A stretch of DNA of 64,000 nucleotides. It comes from Promerops cafer (taxonomy: Eukaryota; Chordata; Aves; Passeriformes; Nectariniidae). The notes under the pieces are model-generated. The model saw only the letters and a list, made by a program, of their open reading frames with translations, was not told the origin of the DNA and did not search any database. Numbering within the stretch: the first letter of the stretch is position 1; every line of letters begins with the position of its first letter. This document shows, in pieces, positions 1-12,790 of this stretch. The stretch is taken from contig VZSE01005940.1 of the NCBI GenBank assembly GCA_013398275.1, positions 1,400,687 through 1,464,686 on the forward strand. The letters run 5' to 3'. A program made the translations under genes and the position numbers.

Positions 1-232
1 TAATAATGTAAAGGAGCTTTAAAACTGATACAGATACTTACACAATTCAGCTCTCATGTACTGGCAGTAAAAGAGGTCTCATATAAATGGAATTGGACCT
101 ACAAGCCTTAATTTTCTCCCAGATTTTTTAATGCTTTGGAGTAAGAGGCCGAATGAAAAAATATCCAAAAGTCTGCTTCATCTGAATCAGATAAGAGGAG
201 AATGGAAGTGCCATCAGGGCAGCTCCATCTCA

Positions 233-690
233 AGGATCATGGAATGGCCAACATTGCAAGGAACCTTAAAGATCATCTAGTTCCAAGTCCCCTGCTTGGG
301 GCAGGGACACCTTCCCTAGACCAGGTTGCTCAGAGCCCCATCCAACCTGGCCTTGAAGATTTCCAGGGGTGGGGCATGCAGAGCTTCTCTGGGCAACCTG
401 TGCCAGAGCCTCACCACTCTCAGAGCAAATAATTTATTCGTAATACGTAATCTAAACCAACTGTCTTTCATTTTGAAGCCATTCTCCCTTGCCCTGTCAC
501 TACATGCTCTTGTAAAATATTCCTGTCCATGTTTTTTGTAGGCTCCCATCAGGTACTGGAAGGCTGCAATTAGGTCACCTCAAAGCCTTCTCTTCTCCAG
601 GCTGAACAAACTGAATTCTCTCAGCCTTTGCTCATAAGAGAGGTGCTCCATCCCTCTGATCAACTGGGTGGCCCCTTCTGGACTCCAGCA
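233..690 (-). mobile_element. CR1 LINE, 3' fragment
   Basis: On the minus strand 549-316 translates to a near-intact CR1 ORF2 C-terminus including LWHRLPREALHAPPLEIFKA and RLDGALSNLV. The flanking DNA, with GCCTTCTCTTCTCCAGGCTG and the AGATGATCTTTAAGGTTCC-like tail near 255-280 on the minus strand, is the characteristic avian CR1 3' end. It is 5' truncated, as is usual for CR1. Confidence 0.93.
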
Positions 691-2819
691 GCACCTTGCA
701 CTTACTAAACCTCATGAGATTCCCAAACCTCGTGAGATTTCTTATCAGCCAAAAAAACCACAGAGCATAGTTTCTAGTTTACAACCAAGCTCAATAGGGA
801 CACAACAGGAGGTGTAGATGAAAAACACCAAGCAAAATGCCAAAACAAGCATCACATCCTTTCTGTTAGCAATCTACCAGTCTCTGCCAAATCAAAACCA
901 TGTGGGTTTGGGTCTATAAAAGTGGTGCAAAGCAGGGTTAAGATCTCTAAAAGGGAGATGAGAAACAGACAAAAAATGGCCACACATCCTGTCACTTGGA
1001 AACGGTGGAGCAAAGAAGAGAAGTTCCACGAGAAGCCAATTACTTTTTTTAAGTTGATACCACTACATTTACACATGTAGTGATTTTTTACTACGGAAGG
1101 CATAAAAGGGACAGATGGAAGGCAAAAGTACAAAACCTCTGAAGAGAAAAATTACTCTGTTCAGTATTTAGTGTGGGGGAATTTGAATGCTCCTAATGCA
1201 AATGGCAAGCACCCATGCTTTGTGCAGGAAGATTCACAGGGAGCACAGGAAACAGAATTTACCCTACACACAAATGCCACCCTATGAAATAACAGAGTTT
1301 AGGGATCACTGACTGAATCCAGCTCTGTACAGTTCTAAATCTCCCACCCCAAATAACTCCAGCAAGGCTCTGAGAGGTAGAAAACATTCATCATCACCAT
1401 AAGCTGGAGCGGACATATTGTCAATTAAGGAATCTTAAGTGTCACAGAATTCCTCACTAGCCAGGTACAATTCATTTAATAGTAAAGCATACTACTAATA
1501 AAGTGATCTTCCTCTTAAGTGCTGCTGAAACCCATAAAGGGATTTCCTTCAGAACACTGTTAGCAGGGCTTGCTGGAAGAGATGTTCACCCCTGGGAACC
1601 AATGGGTTTGGCATCAATGGCAAAATCAAAAACGATGACGTTTCTGACTCTATGGCCATAATAAATAATTTTTAGAATACTTTGATATGATCTGCAGTTT
1701 ATACCTAGTATCAAGAATTACTTCTTCACTCACACCTAAGCGTACTTGGGTCTATTTTAATCCTTGTTCCCTCAAGTAAGTTACAGTAGGTTTATGTTAT
1801 CTCAGCAGGTATCAGTACATCTCCTAACAATACAATCACCTTGTCACACCTCTCAGACTTGAAAAGCATCTCTTAGAATAAGAGTTTGCTCTTGGCCCCA
1901 TTTTAATGGGGTTGGAGGGTTGGGGGTTTTATCACCTTGTTTGAGTCCTACACACACCCATTCCAACTTGTAAATGAGTGACTATGTCATCTCCCCTATG
2001 CAAAGTTTTCTGAACTACCAAATTCACAAACATCAATTTCCCCATTAAACTCCTTAGCCATTATATTGTCATGAGACAATACTTAAAGACAAAATACTGT
2101 GCTTTAAAAAAACACCACATACCTGCATTATGTGATTTCATCATTCAGTTTCTTTAAAGATACTCTCTTTCAAGATTTGAAATAGGTCTCTTTCAAGAAG
2201 CCTGTCAGGTTTATTATCTAAATACATATATAGAATATACATGTCTACAAGTGTTACACATTTTTATTGACTCCTTGCATGATCACACAAACATCTTTTT
2301 TAACCTCTCAGTGTTATTTATTCAAAAATGCACTGTAAAGGGCTCTAAGTTTTCCTGCTTAAGAGCAGATGATGATTTAAGGTGGACATGACCAAAAGTG
2401 ACACCTCACCATGGCTGGGTGAGGACTTTCATGAGATGCTTGTGCTACCTTGTCATTAAGGTTCAGGGATGCTGCATTCCAGCAGCTGTCATTGTCCTTG
2501 CAGCCAGGCTGTGTGCAAAGGCTAATCTGCCCAAACTCACACACCCAGGTAAACACACTCGTTAATTAATCACTGGACACCTGGGCAGAGATCATTGCTT
2601 GGATGGAAATGAGGATTCCCTGGCTTTCTAATCAATGTGTCCTCCCAACAAGACTGAGATAGCAGGTCTTCATAATTAGGTCAGCTTTAATTACAAGTTT
2701 AACAAAGGAGATGGGGAACTTTTATGAACATAACCTCAAACTACAGAGCTTTGAGAGATAAGACACTCAAAAATTTAAATGTTTATGATACGGCTGTGTT
2801 AGCCCAGCATTTGGTTTAC

Positions 2820-3060
2820 TGGTAGTATTTGCAAATCTTTGCAGTCTGATCCATAATACCTTTTGTTTGTTAGGTAGATTTGCATCGTAATCTACAGAAG
2901 ATGTGAAGTATGCATTTAGTAAATATTTACAAGCTTTTGTAAAGTTTAACCAGACATTTGTTTTACCTATGCAGTCTGGATGTTTTATCAGTTGTTTAGA
3001 TGCAAATTAATTTAGAAATTAAACATAAGTAATATGTCTATGCATATTAACTTCAATTCA
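2820..3060. promoter_or_regulatory. Candidate regulatory block with octamer motifs
   Basis: Perfect octamers ATTTGCAT (2878-2885) and ATGCAAAT (3000-3007) plus the palindrome ATTTGCAAAT (2827-2836) lie within 180 bases, along with several ATTA cores. The motif density suggests a POU/homeodomain-responsive element. Motifs this short also occur by chance in AT-rich DNA. Confidence 0.25.
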
Positions 3061-4540
3061 TAGACCATTTAGAAAATTTGGGTGGATTTCTAATTTCTAT
3101 TTCTAATTTATTTCTAATTCAGAAGTGACAGCTGGCAGAATCTAACAGTAGAATAAGCCACCTTTCAGGTCTGCTGCCCAAATCCAGCCTTCAGCCAGCA
3201 AATACCAAGTGCTTTCCAGTGGATGCTGATTATTCATAGGAGTGTTTGAAAACAAAGGGTGGTCTTTGCCCAGTTCCAGTTTAGATGCAAGTCAGACACC
3301 TGCAGCCAGCCTCCCTGTTAGGAACTTCAAAGAAATGAAAGATGGAAAAAAGAAAGAAGCTGTTCTTTCTTTTGCATAGAAAAAAAAACTCCAAGAAAGT
3401 CTCAAGAAACATTTCTGACAATATTAAGGGAATATACCCAATTCTTTCCCACACTTAGTGATTATTGTGGGGATTTTTTCAGCCCAGCAGACAGTTTGCT
3501 TAAGAAGGAATTTTTTAGTGAAGCAGCAGGGTCAGGCAGCATCTTTCAATATGCATGGATTCAGGAGAAGGAAATCACTCATTCAAGTCATTTGCAAGTA
3601 AAAGTTTCTTGCTAGATTGAATGCTTTCTTGCTGAATAAATTCAGTTCTTCTCTTTAGGCAAGAATATACTCCTCATACTTCTCAAATGTATATTTTAAA
3701 TGCTGCAGGTTGCAAGCTACCTGTTGAATCTGGTACTCATTAAAACTACAATGGAGCTTTACTTAAAAGTTCTATTCAAAGATGTATGGAACTGATTTTT
3801 GTTATCAGACATAAAAATTTCATACTCCTGTAATCTTCTGAATGTGGGCTTATTGTGGAAAGGCCAAATGTACATAAAATTAGGAACTGAACTTTATTAA
3901 AATGAAGATGTGTTATAAGTCTCTAGGCTGCTTTAGAAACTGTCTGCTGTGTCTACCAAGAAATTTCAAGCAGTAGACCAAGGAATGCTAAATATTAAGA
4001 GAACAGTTTCCAGCTATTTACTTGCCATGGATTAAGGCCTATTTATGCCCTAGCATACATATAAAAGAGTATATACTGACAGATGTTTTATATGAAAATT
4101 AGTTATGAAAAAGCCCATCTCTCAGCTCTACAAACAGTATATAATTTACAAATAGCCAATAGAGACAGTGTATTTTTATATTTACTTGAAATAAAAGATT
4201 AAAAATCACTGTATGGTTTCCTCTGTCAAAAGATCCTGCAGAATATCCCTGACCCTCTTCTAAGGTTGTGGCTGACATAATGGGGAGCCCCCAGTGCCAG
4301 GTTCTTTGGCCAGTGATTTTTCCTCATGTTTTGTTGACGGTCCTTTGCTCATAATTAATTCCATAAGGTAATTCAGCAATGCCAACCTTTCCTCTTAGGA
4401 ATGAGTAAATTCCCTCTAACAAAATCAATTAATTTTTTTTTCTATGAAGAAAGCACTATATCCCCGTGTAGTGTATGAATCCTAATGTAGGTATATGGCA
4501 GGTATTTAAGGAAGACTTCCTACACTGATGTTTGGCAACA

Positions 4541-4588
4541 AGGTAAATCACAGAAATATCACACAGGTAAATCACTGAAATATCAAAT
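4541..4588 (+). repeat. Two-copy 24-bp tandem repeat
   Basis: AGGTAAATCACAGAAATATC and AGGTAAATCACTGAAATATC begin 24 bases apart, with one difference in the 20 bases shown. Confidence 0.8.
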
Positions 4589-5449
4589 ACATCTTCTGCA
4601 GGTTTCTTCATTCAGAGGTGTAAGGACAACAGGCCCAGCTGCCATTTGTGCTAAAGAGCTACAAATACTTCAGGCAGATGGGGTAAGGTCCCTGTATGCA
4701 TTTGCCATTTTTGATTCACCACTGCATCAGATACCAGAGACACAGAGTGGATGGGAAGTTTCTCAGCACAACAGATGGGAGTGTATTCCCAGTAATTAAC
4801 TAATACAATAAACTTCCATATTTATTAGTATGCTTACTGAAGAAATTCTTGAGTTTAACAGAAGGAAGTGACATCTCCAGAAAAGCAAGGCCAGTGGGCT
4901 GTCCTTGGGACAGTACAGCCCTACTGCATTAACACAGCTGATGGCTTTATTTACTGGAGTTAGTCCCGCTGCCTACCCTAACCACTGGAGCTGTACATTC
5001 GGTTTAAGAGCAGAAGAGTGGTAGGAACACCATACTGTTTGGCATTTGAGAGGCTGTGCCTGAGAGAGTTCAGAAAGATGACAGCAGCGAGCCTGTGGAG
5101 CCACCTCACTGCTTTATTTCAGGGCTTTGCTCCTCAGTGGTGGTGAAGGGAACAGGGCTCGTAGCAGTTCTCAAACGTTGCTGTACTTCTGCCACAGAAT
5201 CAGGCCATTTTGCTGTCAGAGTCCCAGGCAAACACAAAAATTAAATCATATTGATATGACTTATTTTGCACAGAATTTTCCATCTGTTGCTCTTCTCAAC
5301 AGTTCCATTAGAAAGTCGTATTGCTTCATATTCTATTATTAACAGATGTTGGAGCAGAATAATGTGTACGTGTTCCCGAGAATTAGAAGTGTTGCTAAGT
5401 ACAAACCTCTGTCCTCAGACTTGGATTTTAACACCACACCAAAGCACCT

Positions 5450-7035
5450 TGCTGCCATGTGAAATCCCACTTGTGGGATGGTCCCCTCCCCTCTGGTTCC
5501 TGCTCAGAGCAGGCTGCTTGGGGCCTCCTGCAGGTTGGTTCAGAGCATCTCCAACGGTGGGGGACACTGCAGCCTCCCTGGGCATCCTGCTCACTCCAGT
5601 GTTCAACCATCCTCTCAGCAAAAAAGAAAATTACTGTATCAAGTCAAAATTTCTCATGTTTCAACACATCTGCACTGCCTCTGTCCACCTCTGGGAAAAG
5701 TTGGGCTCCATCTTCTCCTCACCCCCCTCAGTAGCTGCACACACCAGGGGGGTTCTCCCTGAAGCCGCCTCTCCTTAGGGCTGAACAAGCACAGCTCTCT
5801 CAGCTGCTCCCCCTCTCTCAGAAACTCCAGCCACACAATATCTTGGCAGCCCGCCACTGGCCCTGCATTAGTGTTTCATTTTCTTGTGATGGGAGCCCGA
5901 AATGGGGCAGAGTAAACAAACAGAGGGACTAATGCCTCCCCTTGAGAGGCTGCCTGGCCTTTTGCTCACAGAGCTTGGAGTGCTGTCAGCCTCCTTTTGT
6001 TACAAGAGATGTTGCTGACTCACAGTCAGCTCCTTGTCCACCAGGTCCCCCAGGTTTTATTCTGCAATACTGATTTCTGCACAGCAAATCCCCAGCCTGC
6101 AGTGCATCAGGGCCCTGATTCAACTCCCCCTGCCAGGATTTTAGTTGGTTCAGGAGTTTATTTGACTGAGTTCAAGGTCAGCCTTTTTGCTGATCTGAGC
6201 TATTTGTTGGGAATAAAGCTAGAGACAACCTCAGCAAAGGCCTGCCTGCCTCTCCATCCCTTGGGAGCTGCTTTCAAGCTGAGGCTCTTGCACTTGGCCT
6301 CTGCCTGAGTGACACTGCAGCTGTGCTGCAGCTGTGTCAGTGCCCAGTCTCCTACCTCCCTGATCCTGACCTGCTGGCTTGATTTCCTGGCTTGACCTTG
6401 AACCTGCCTCATCACAACAGACTTGCTGTGTGGTCACTGGACCCAGGCTGACACTGGCCACTCTTTGCAGGCATTTAAGCACAAGAAGCGCTTTTAAACC
6501 CTTTACATCTTTTGCTAATTTCAACTCAGCTTGAGCTTTGGATTTTGCAGTTCTTTCTCTGCATGCTCAAGAAGTGTCTTTGAATACCTTCTGGGCTGCC
6601 ATCTCTGCTTTCTCCTTCAGTGTGCTCCCTCTGCACTTCTGAGCTGGGTCAGGAGCCCCCTCTCCACCCATGCTTGTCCTCTGTTACTCTTGCTTTACTT
6701 TCCATACATTGAAATAGACTGCTCTTATGCCTAAGGAGGCTGTCCTTGAAGACTGACTCTCTCTCCTGGGCCCCTTATTGCTCCAAGTCTGTCTTACAGG
6801 GGGATGTGCCAGGTCTTACGGTCATCACGGCCAAGGCCGCCCCTGACCTTCACCTTTTCAACCAGTTCTTCCTTCTTTGTGTGTAATGGGTCCAGCAATC
6901 AGTTCAGTCATCACCTGCTACAACAGAATGTCCTCAGTACACTTCAAAATCCTCCTGGATTGGTTGTGCATGATCCTGTCACCATTCTAGTGGACAGGGT
7001 ATTTGAATGTCTCTATGAATGCCAGGGCCTGTGAT
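5450..7035 (-). mobile_element. Old, degenerate CR1 LINE with endonuclease and linker remnants
   Basis: Read on the minus strand, 7035-6790 gives a frameshifted ORF2 endonuclease end: SRRILKCTEDILL, then HKEELVEKVKVRGGLGRDD, corresponding to the CR1 pattern SRRFLECxxDNFL...TNKEGLVGDVKVxGSLGCSDH. Next, 6590-6480 gives ACRERTAKSKAQAELKLAKD, the linker before the reverse transcriptase. Finally 5860-5770 gives LREGEQLRELCLFS, from the ORF2 C-terminal part. Most of the reverse transcriptase is missing or unrecognisable between about 6450 and 5870. Multiple stops and frameshifts show an inactive copy. The ends are approximate. Confidence 0.75.
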
Positions 7036-10000
7036 AAAAAAGCACTCAAAACAGGACTAAACAAAAATTCATCTTTGTGCCCACAACATGTTTAGACTCC
7101 AAATACCCCTGCAAACACATGTGGTACCAAAGAGAAACCTCATCATGCACACTACAGCGTGTGTGGGAAGTGCAGCTCAGAGCTGTGGTGATCTGCAGTC
7201 AGCCAGACAATGTGGATGGACACGATGGCACTGAGCCTAAGACCTCAAGACACCAAGCAAGAGGGCATCACCTTAAGTCCTGGATTTGGTGTTGACCCTA
7301 AAGAAGGAGAAGATCACTACATCCTTATCACCTCCACTTCTTGAAGTAGTTTATCTCTGCATGTTTCTATCCAAAGAGCATCAGAAATAGCACATGAGAT
7401 CTGATGGACTATATTGAAATACAATAGTCTTGAAATCCTCATTTCCAAGAATCAATTTTTTATTCCACTTGCCATCTCCAGAGAAAACAAAGCTAAAACT
7501 CCTCACTCAAGGACCCTTTAGACATTAAAATGTAATTGCAGTCTATAAACTAGTCCAAGGACATGTTCTTTCTGCTCTAATATCTCCAAAGTTTCTTTAA
7601 TGCCAACTGTTAAATGTGGTATTTTGTATACAGGTTTCTATGGCAAAGCATCATTGATGTACATTTCAAAAAGCATTGTGAAAGCTGTTATCTGTCATTC
7701 ATGGTTTGCTCATCACACCTAGTATTGCTTGATAACACTCAATTTATATCTATAAACAGGGCTGGGCCTGTTCTACGGGGTACAAACCAGGCAATCTGAA
7801 ATATGCCAAATGAAAGCATTTCAAAGAGCTTAAAGAATATTCCTGATACCAGCATTTACACTTAAAACTGTGTTCATTGCTGTCACAATCAACTGCAATT
7901 GTTTTTTCCACTTTTCCTGAAATACTCTGGACATTTTTTCCCCTCACATAATGTATAGTAAACTTGGCAAGTGGGGAGACACGGGGAATAGTTTTACAGA
8001 ACAATATGTCATTTTTCTTTTTCACAGAACATATGTTAGGCACCAGCAGACTCAGAAGATGCAATCCATATGAGAGTTCCTCTAATGTGTTACAAAATAC
8101 AGTCAGAATCTTGCAAAAGGAGTTTCTTTCTTCAACATATAAGCTTGGGATGACAACTAGGTATAATCAAGCATTCAGTACACTTAAATTAAAAAAAAAA
8201 AAAATTTAAGAAGAGAGAGAAGAAAGAACTTTGTTCCAGAGTAAAACTATAAGGTCTTTCCAGACATTAGTTAAGTAAATAAAATTTGTTTTGAACTGAA
8301 GGACCTCCTTAACAGACTTCTAGTTTAGCCTGGAGACATGATATACTGTGATTCCAATGTGATGCAACTTATTTTCACTTTTGTAATCTACAGACTGAAT
8401 GAAAATCATGTACAGTACAGAGTGTGTTATCAATCTTCTCACATCATAGAGGTTGTTTTTATGATGGATACAGTAGGGGATTCTTGAAGTAGTCTAACTG
8501 CAGTGCCCATGCACTTACCCAAATGCTTGCAATTGCCTCTGCTGTTTTCCTGAGACTGCCTCTGTTAAATGTTATCACTGAAAAATTTAAATCTCTCATC
8601 ATGCAGTCATCAGCTTGCAACAGCAGTAACCCAGAGAAGTAATAACATACTGTGTTTTATTGCAAGATGATTTCTGGCCTGCTGAGGAAGTCAACCAATA
8701 TTTTCAACAAATCTGGGCATTACCCATGATGTAAATCTTCTTTCATCGCACATGTGGCAGAGGAGCAGTCATCCACTGCCAGTAGAGATATTTGTCTTAC
8801 CTATTTTGTTTTGGACTCATTCAGAAACAAAGAGAGCAACCTCACTGCACTTCTCAAACCAAACACTTGCAGGCTTTCACTCCCTGCAACAGGACAATCA
8901 GTGCAAACCCCCTTTAATGCAAGCAACAAACCAGCATCCCTCCAGTCCATCTGCTGTATCCAGCTACACAAGAGATCTGTGTCACTCAAAATAATTACTG
9001 AAGTATGGCAGTTCTGCTTCTATAGCTACAGTCTTGCTAAACTCATCCTGCACTTCAAAACCAAGCACTAAACCCAGGTGCATTAACTAGGGACAAGCAA
9101 TGGATCCCTGTTTCCTGGTGGCAGTTATGCATCTAAGAGAAAGCATTTCTAGAACCAGACCATGAAAATGTCTGCCAACAGAGAATACTTTTCTTGATAG
9201 CACTCAGTTGAAACCTACAATCTTCTCAGAGCTTTAGAAGAAGCTATATTGAAAACATCTGTCCTGCAGCTGGATTGCAAGGCAAATAGGGTCCTAAACA
9301 ACTGGGACAAGCGCTGGTTGACCTGTGACCTGCAAGGTCACTGTGCTGCCTTGCTTCCTTTGCTGTCTTCTCCTTCCAACACAGGAAATTTACCTCTGCA
9401 GAGCCATCAAGGAGCTAACCAACAGGTGCCTGAGAAAGAGACAAAGGGGCCTAAAGGATGAGTACTAGTGGTGGAAAATTTCTTAAAGCCCTCTGACAAA
9501 AGAAGTTGCACTTTCTTGTTTCCATATGAAGCAGGATGCTTTTCTGTGACGAGCAGCAGCAATACTGTTTCCTGCTTCTGCTTCAACAGAAGTAGAAAAA
9601 TATCTTCAATGCATTATGATTAATTTACCTTAAAATTGGTTTTGTCTGTCCTTAGCTCTTTAGATTTTACTGCTTATTCATCTGTGTCTATGAAATAGTT
9701 ACAATTTGTAAATTTCTTTTTTGTCTATAATGTTAATAAAGTACATTGAGAATGTTAATTAGCATTCTGTGTTTCAAAGAACATTTTCTTAATATTCTCT
9801 GCAACCACTTTCAGGGTAAGAAGTTTGTATTACTAAATGTTTTTGAAATGGTCATATTTTCATGTCCAAAAAAGGAATAATGATCTGACTATATTCAGTT
9901 CAACCTCGTCTATTCTATTTTCCCAGATATCATCAAAATAATTGTCTTCGGAGTACTTTTTTCTTCCACATTATGTTTTCAAGTTTCTTCTTTTTGTAGG

Positions 10001-11025
10001 GAGTTAATTTTCTTCAACTTCCAGTACTATTTCTGCTATTTCTGAGCAGCTCTGCTGCCACTTATTTATGAGCTCCATCATCTGTGCTCTTGCCATCAAC
10101 TCTTCCCATGTTGGACTGAGGCACACATCATCCCTTGAGCACTGGGATAAAGTTGTGTTTTGCCATTAAAAAAAAAAAAAATCATTCAAGTTTTCAAAAC
10201 CTTTCATTCACTAGCTTGTATATAAACTCAAATTTGAGAATAATTGATCTTGAAATGTCTGGCTGAATATACAGCCTGCCTGAAACAAGAGCAGGAGAGC
10301 TCCCTCCGTCCATTCCCATAGTTTGTGTGAATCCATGTGGATCCAGCAGGAGACTGATTCAGTGTGTCAGGGGTAGGGGATGGAGGGAGACCTGCACATC
10401 CACCCAAACAGAAACACAGGGTCCTCTGCTGTGGCTGAGAGCATTTTCCGGGAAAGAGAGAGGAGTATGTCGATGTTGAACCAAACAAGAGAGGAGAACA
10501 CAAAGATCTCTTTGTCAAGTTTCCAAGACACAGTTGCCTTCATCCTTTCTTGGTGTGCAGAATGCTTCCCCTGGCCTCCTAATGAAGCTGCCAAACACCG
10601 CCCTCTTAATATTTCATGCATCGTTTCACTGCATAGACCTTTCTGTCCTCGGCATTTGTCCTGTATCAGTTTTTATCTGCTGTATCCTTACAGTCCTGGG
10701 GACTTAACTTCACCCATGAAGCTGCTGGTACAGAAAGCAGTGCAGCCTCTCCCAGTGAATCCAGGAAAGTTATACCCAGGGACTTCAGGCTGTAAGAATG
10801 AATACATTTTTCATGGGTGAAGCAGCCTGACCAGATTCTCTCAGCAGGGACCTGCAGCCCTTAGAGGATCATTGCTGGTTTGTTTTCCAAGTGTTAGCAT
10901 TTAAAAAAAAAAAAAAAAACAACAAAAAAACACAAAACGAGAACCTGAGCATTCAGAATAAGCTTGGCAACCCCCAAATCAGGATTGTAGAGGGCAATGC
11001 AGACCAAGAAGCCGTACAAGTCCCA

Positions 11026-11110
11026 GCGTTTCCGCCCGTCGCACCGTCCGGCACAGCCGCGCTCCTTGGCGCCGCAGCGGGACGCGTTTGGCGCTCGCTC
11101 AGATGCGCTG
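11026..11110. other. Isolated CpG-rich patch
   Basis: About 85 bases with many CpG (GCGTTTCC, GTCGCACCGTCCGG, GGCGCCGCAGCGGGACGCG) inside AT-rich surroundings. It begins about 100 bases after a poly(A)-rich run. No coding match is recognised in any frame. Confidence 0.5.
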
Positions 11111-12699
11111 TGCTGCCACATCAGTCACCATGGTCTTTGCCTGTGTCCCAGTGCACGTTCAGACCAGGGGGGTTCTCTTAGTTTTCACTTACAAATGTAT
11201 GTAAAGCACAGCGTTATGGTGAAAGTAAGTTTTCATTTTTCAGAGCAGCCTCATGGGTCTTAAAATCCACTTAAGTCCAAAATAACGGGCTGTAATTCAA
11301 AGCAGGGAGTAGACATGTTGAAGGAGACAGATCAAGCCCCGTATCATTCATACCAGCCCATCTTCACAAAAGTCAGGTAATTTATGCCAGCTGATATTTT
11401 GGCCTTGCATTTTAAGTTTCCAATAAGAAATTAAGAAAACAACACTGAGAGCAATCGAGAGAGTTATAAAAAAGATTTGAAATTATTATTTTAAGATTTA
11501 ATTTCTGGATTTTTGTATAAAACCCAAATGTTTACTAATCAGGTCAAGGCATGTGTCTATTCAGGAGCCATCTCAGTATTGTTGAGGAATTTGGCAAAAT
11601 TCTCAGATCGACTTTCTTTTGTAGCACTTATTGCCAAAATGCTTTGTCATTTTCCAAGAAATGTATATTTCTTGGATTCGTTGTCCCAGCTGGTTTATTG
11701 ATTCCATGGTTCTCCTTTCCAAATCACTGTTCCAGCTCATTGATAATTCTATCCAGTGCTGGTTACACAAAATGTTGTTGAAAGTCCTCTGTACTTTGAA
11801 AAGCCATGTGTTGACCAGTATTTTTAGTTATCAGATATACTCAGCCAAGATGACAATTTCCAAATTTTCTGCTTCAGTGTTTTTTCCGCAGAAGGCAATG
11901 AGCTGTTTGCTGCAATAAACTCTTCTGTTTTGCCCATACTTATGGCCACAATCCACGCTCTAAATCACTGTCTACATTATTTTAACATAAATCCTCTTTC
12001 AAATACCCTTCTAATTCAATGGCATGCTGTAAATCAAATACACACTATTATAACTGCCTTGAGACTCTACTGGAGCTCTTCAAGTATACTCTTTAAAAGC
12101 ACTGACTTTATGGCAAGCTTCAGGGTAAATTTACAGCATGATACACAAAGACTTAGTCACAGGATCAAATTCTGCATGCAGAGAAGCTTAATGGCTTTGT
12201 CTTCTCAAACACACAGGTGGTTCACTTTAGAAATATATATAGTCCCACTGAAGTTAATAGAATTATGTGTATGCTTAAGGTTAAGTATATGCGTAAGTAT
12301 TTTCAGGAATATTTCCAGTATTCCAAATTATCTAGATAGCTGCATATTTAAAATGTTACCTGTGTAATCTGGCATATATTTTTCTCTCTTTCAGAGCATT
12401 TCATGTGCTTTGGTGGTGACTGGCAGATTTTGTGGTTAGCAAAACTTGACAAAGAAGAATCCGCTAGCTCAGATCATCAAGAGCTTGGCTACATTAATCA
12501 CATTTACTAAAGGCATTTCTAAGAAATGGACCTGGGTGACAGCAGCCCCACATGAACACTCCCCAGGGTCAGGTTTAGCACTATCTCAGTTTGCTGTTGC
12601 AGTTTAGGACACAGAGGTACAATTACAGGTTTGCAGCACTTCCTTAAGCCAAATCAAACACAGGCAAAGGCTACACCGCTGCCTTTCTGCACCTCACTC

Positions 12700-12790
12700 C
12701 CCCTCAAAAAAAAAAAGAAAAAAAGAAAGAAAAAAAAATAATCAACACCCTCCCCCCAATCCCACAACAAAATGAAAAAAAACCTCAGTG
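12700..12790 (+). repeat. A-rich low-complexity tract
   Basis: Interrupted A runs with G, followed by a C-rich patch and a further A run. No associated element is seen. Confidence 0.8.

Larger units (their letters stand above)
691..5449. other. Intergenic, no gene recognised
   Basis: AT-rich sequence between the two CR1 remnants. Apart from the octamer block and the 24-bp tandem repeat I see nothing assignable. Short open frames match no family. Confidence 0.6.
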
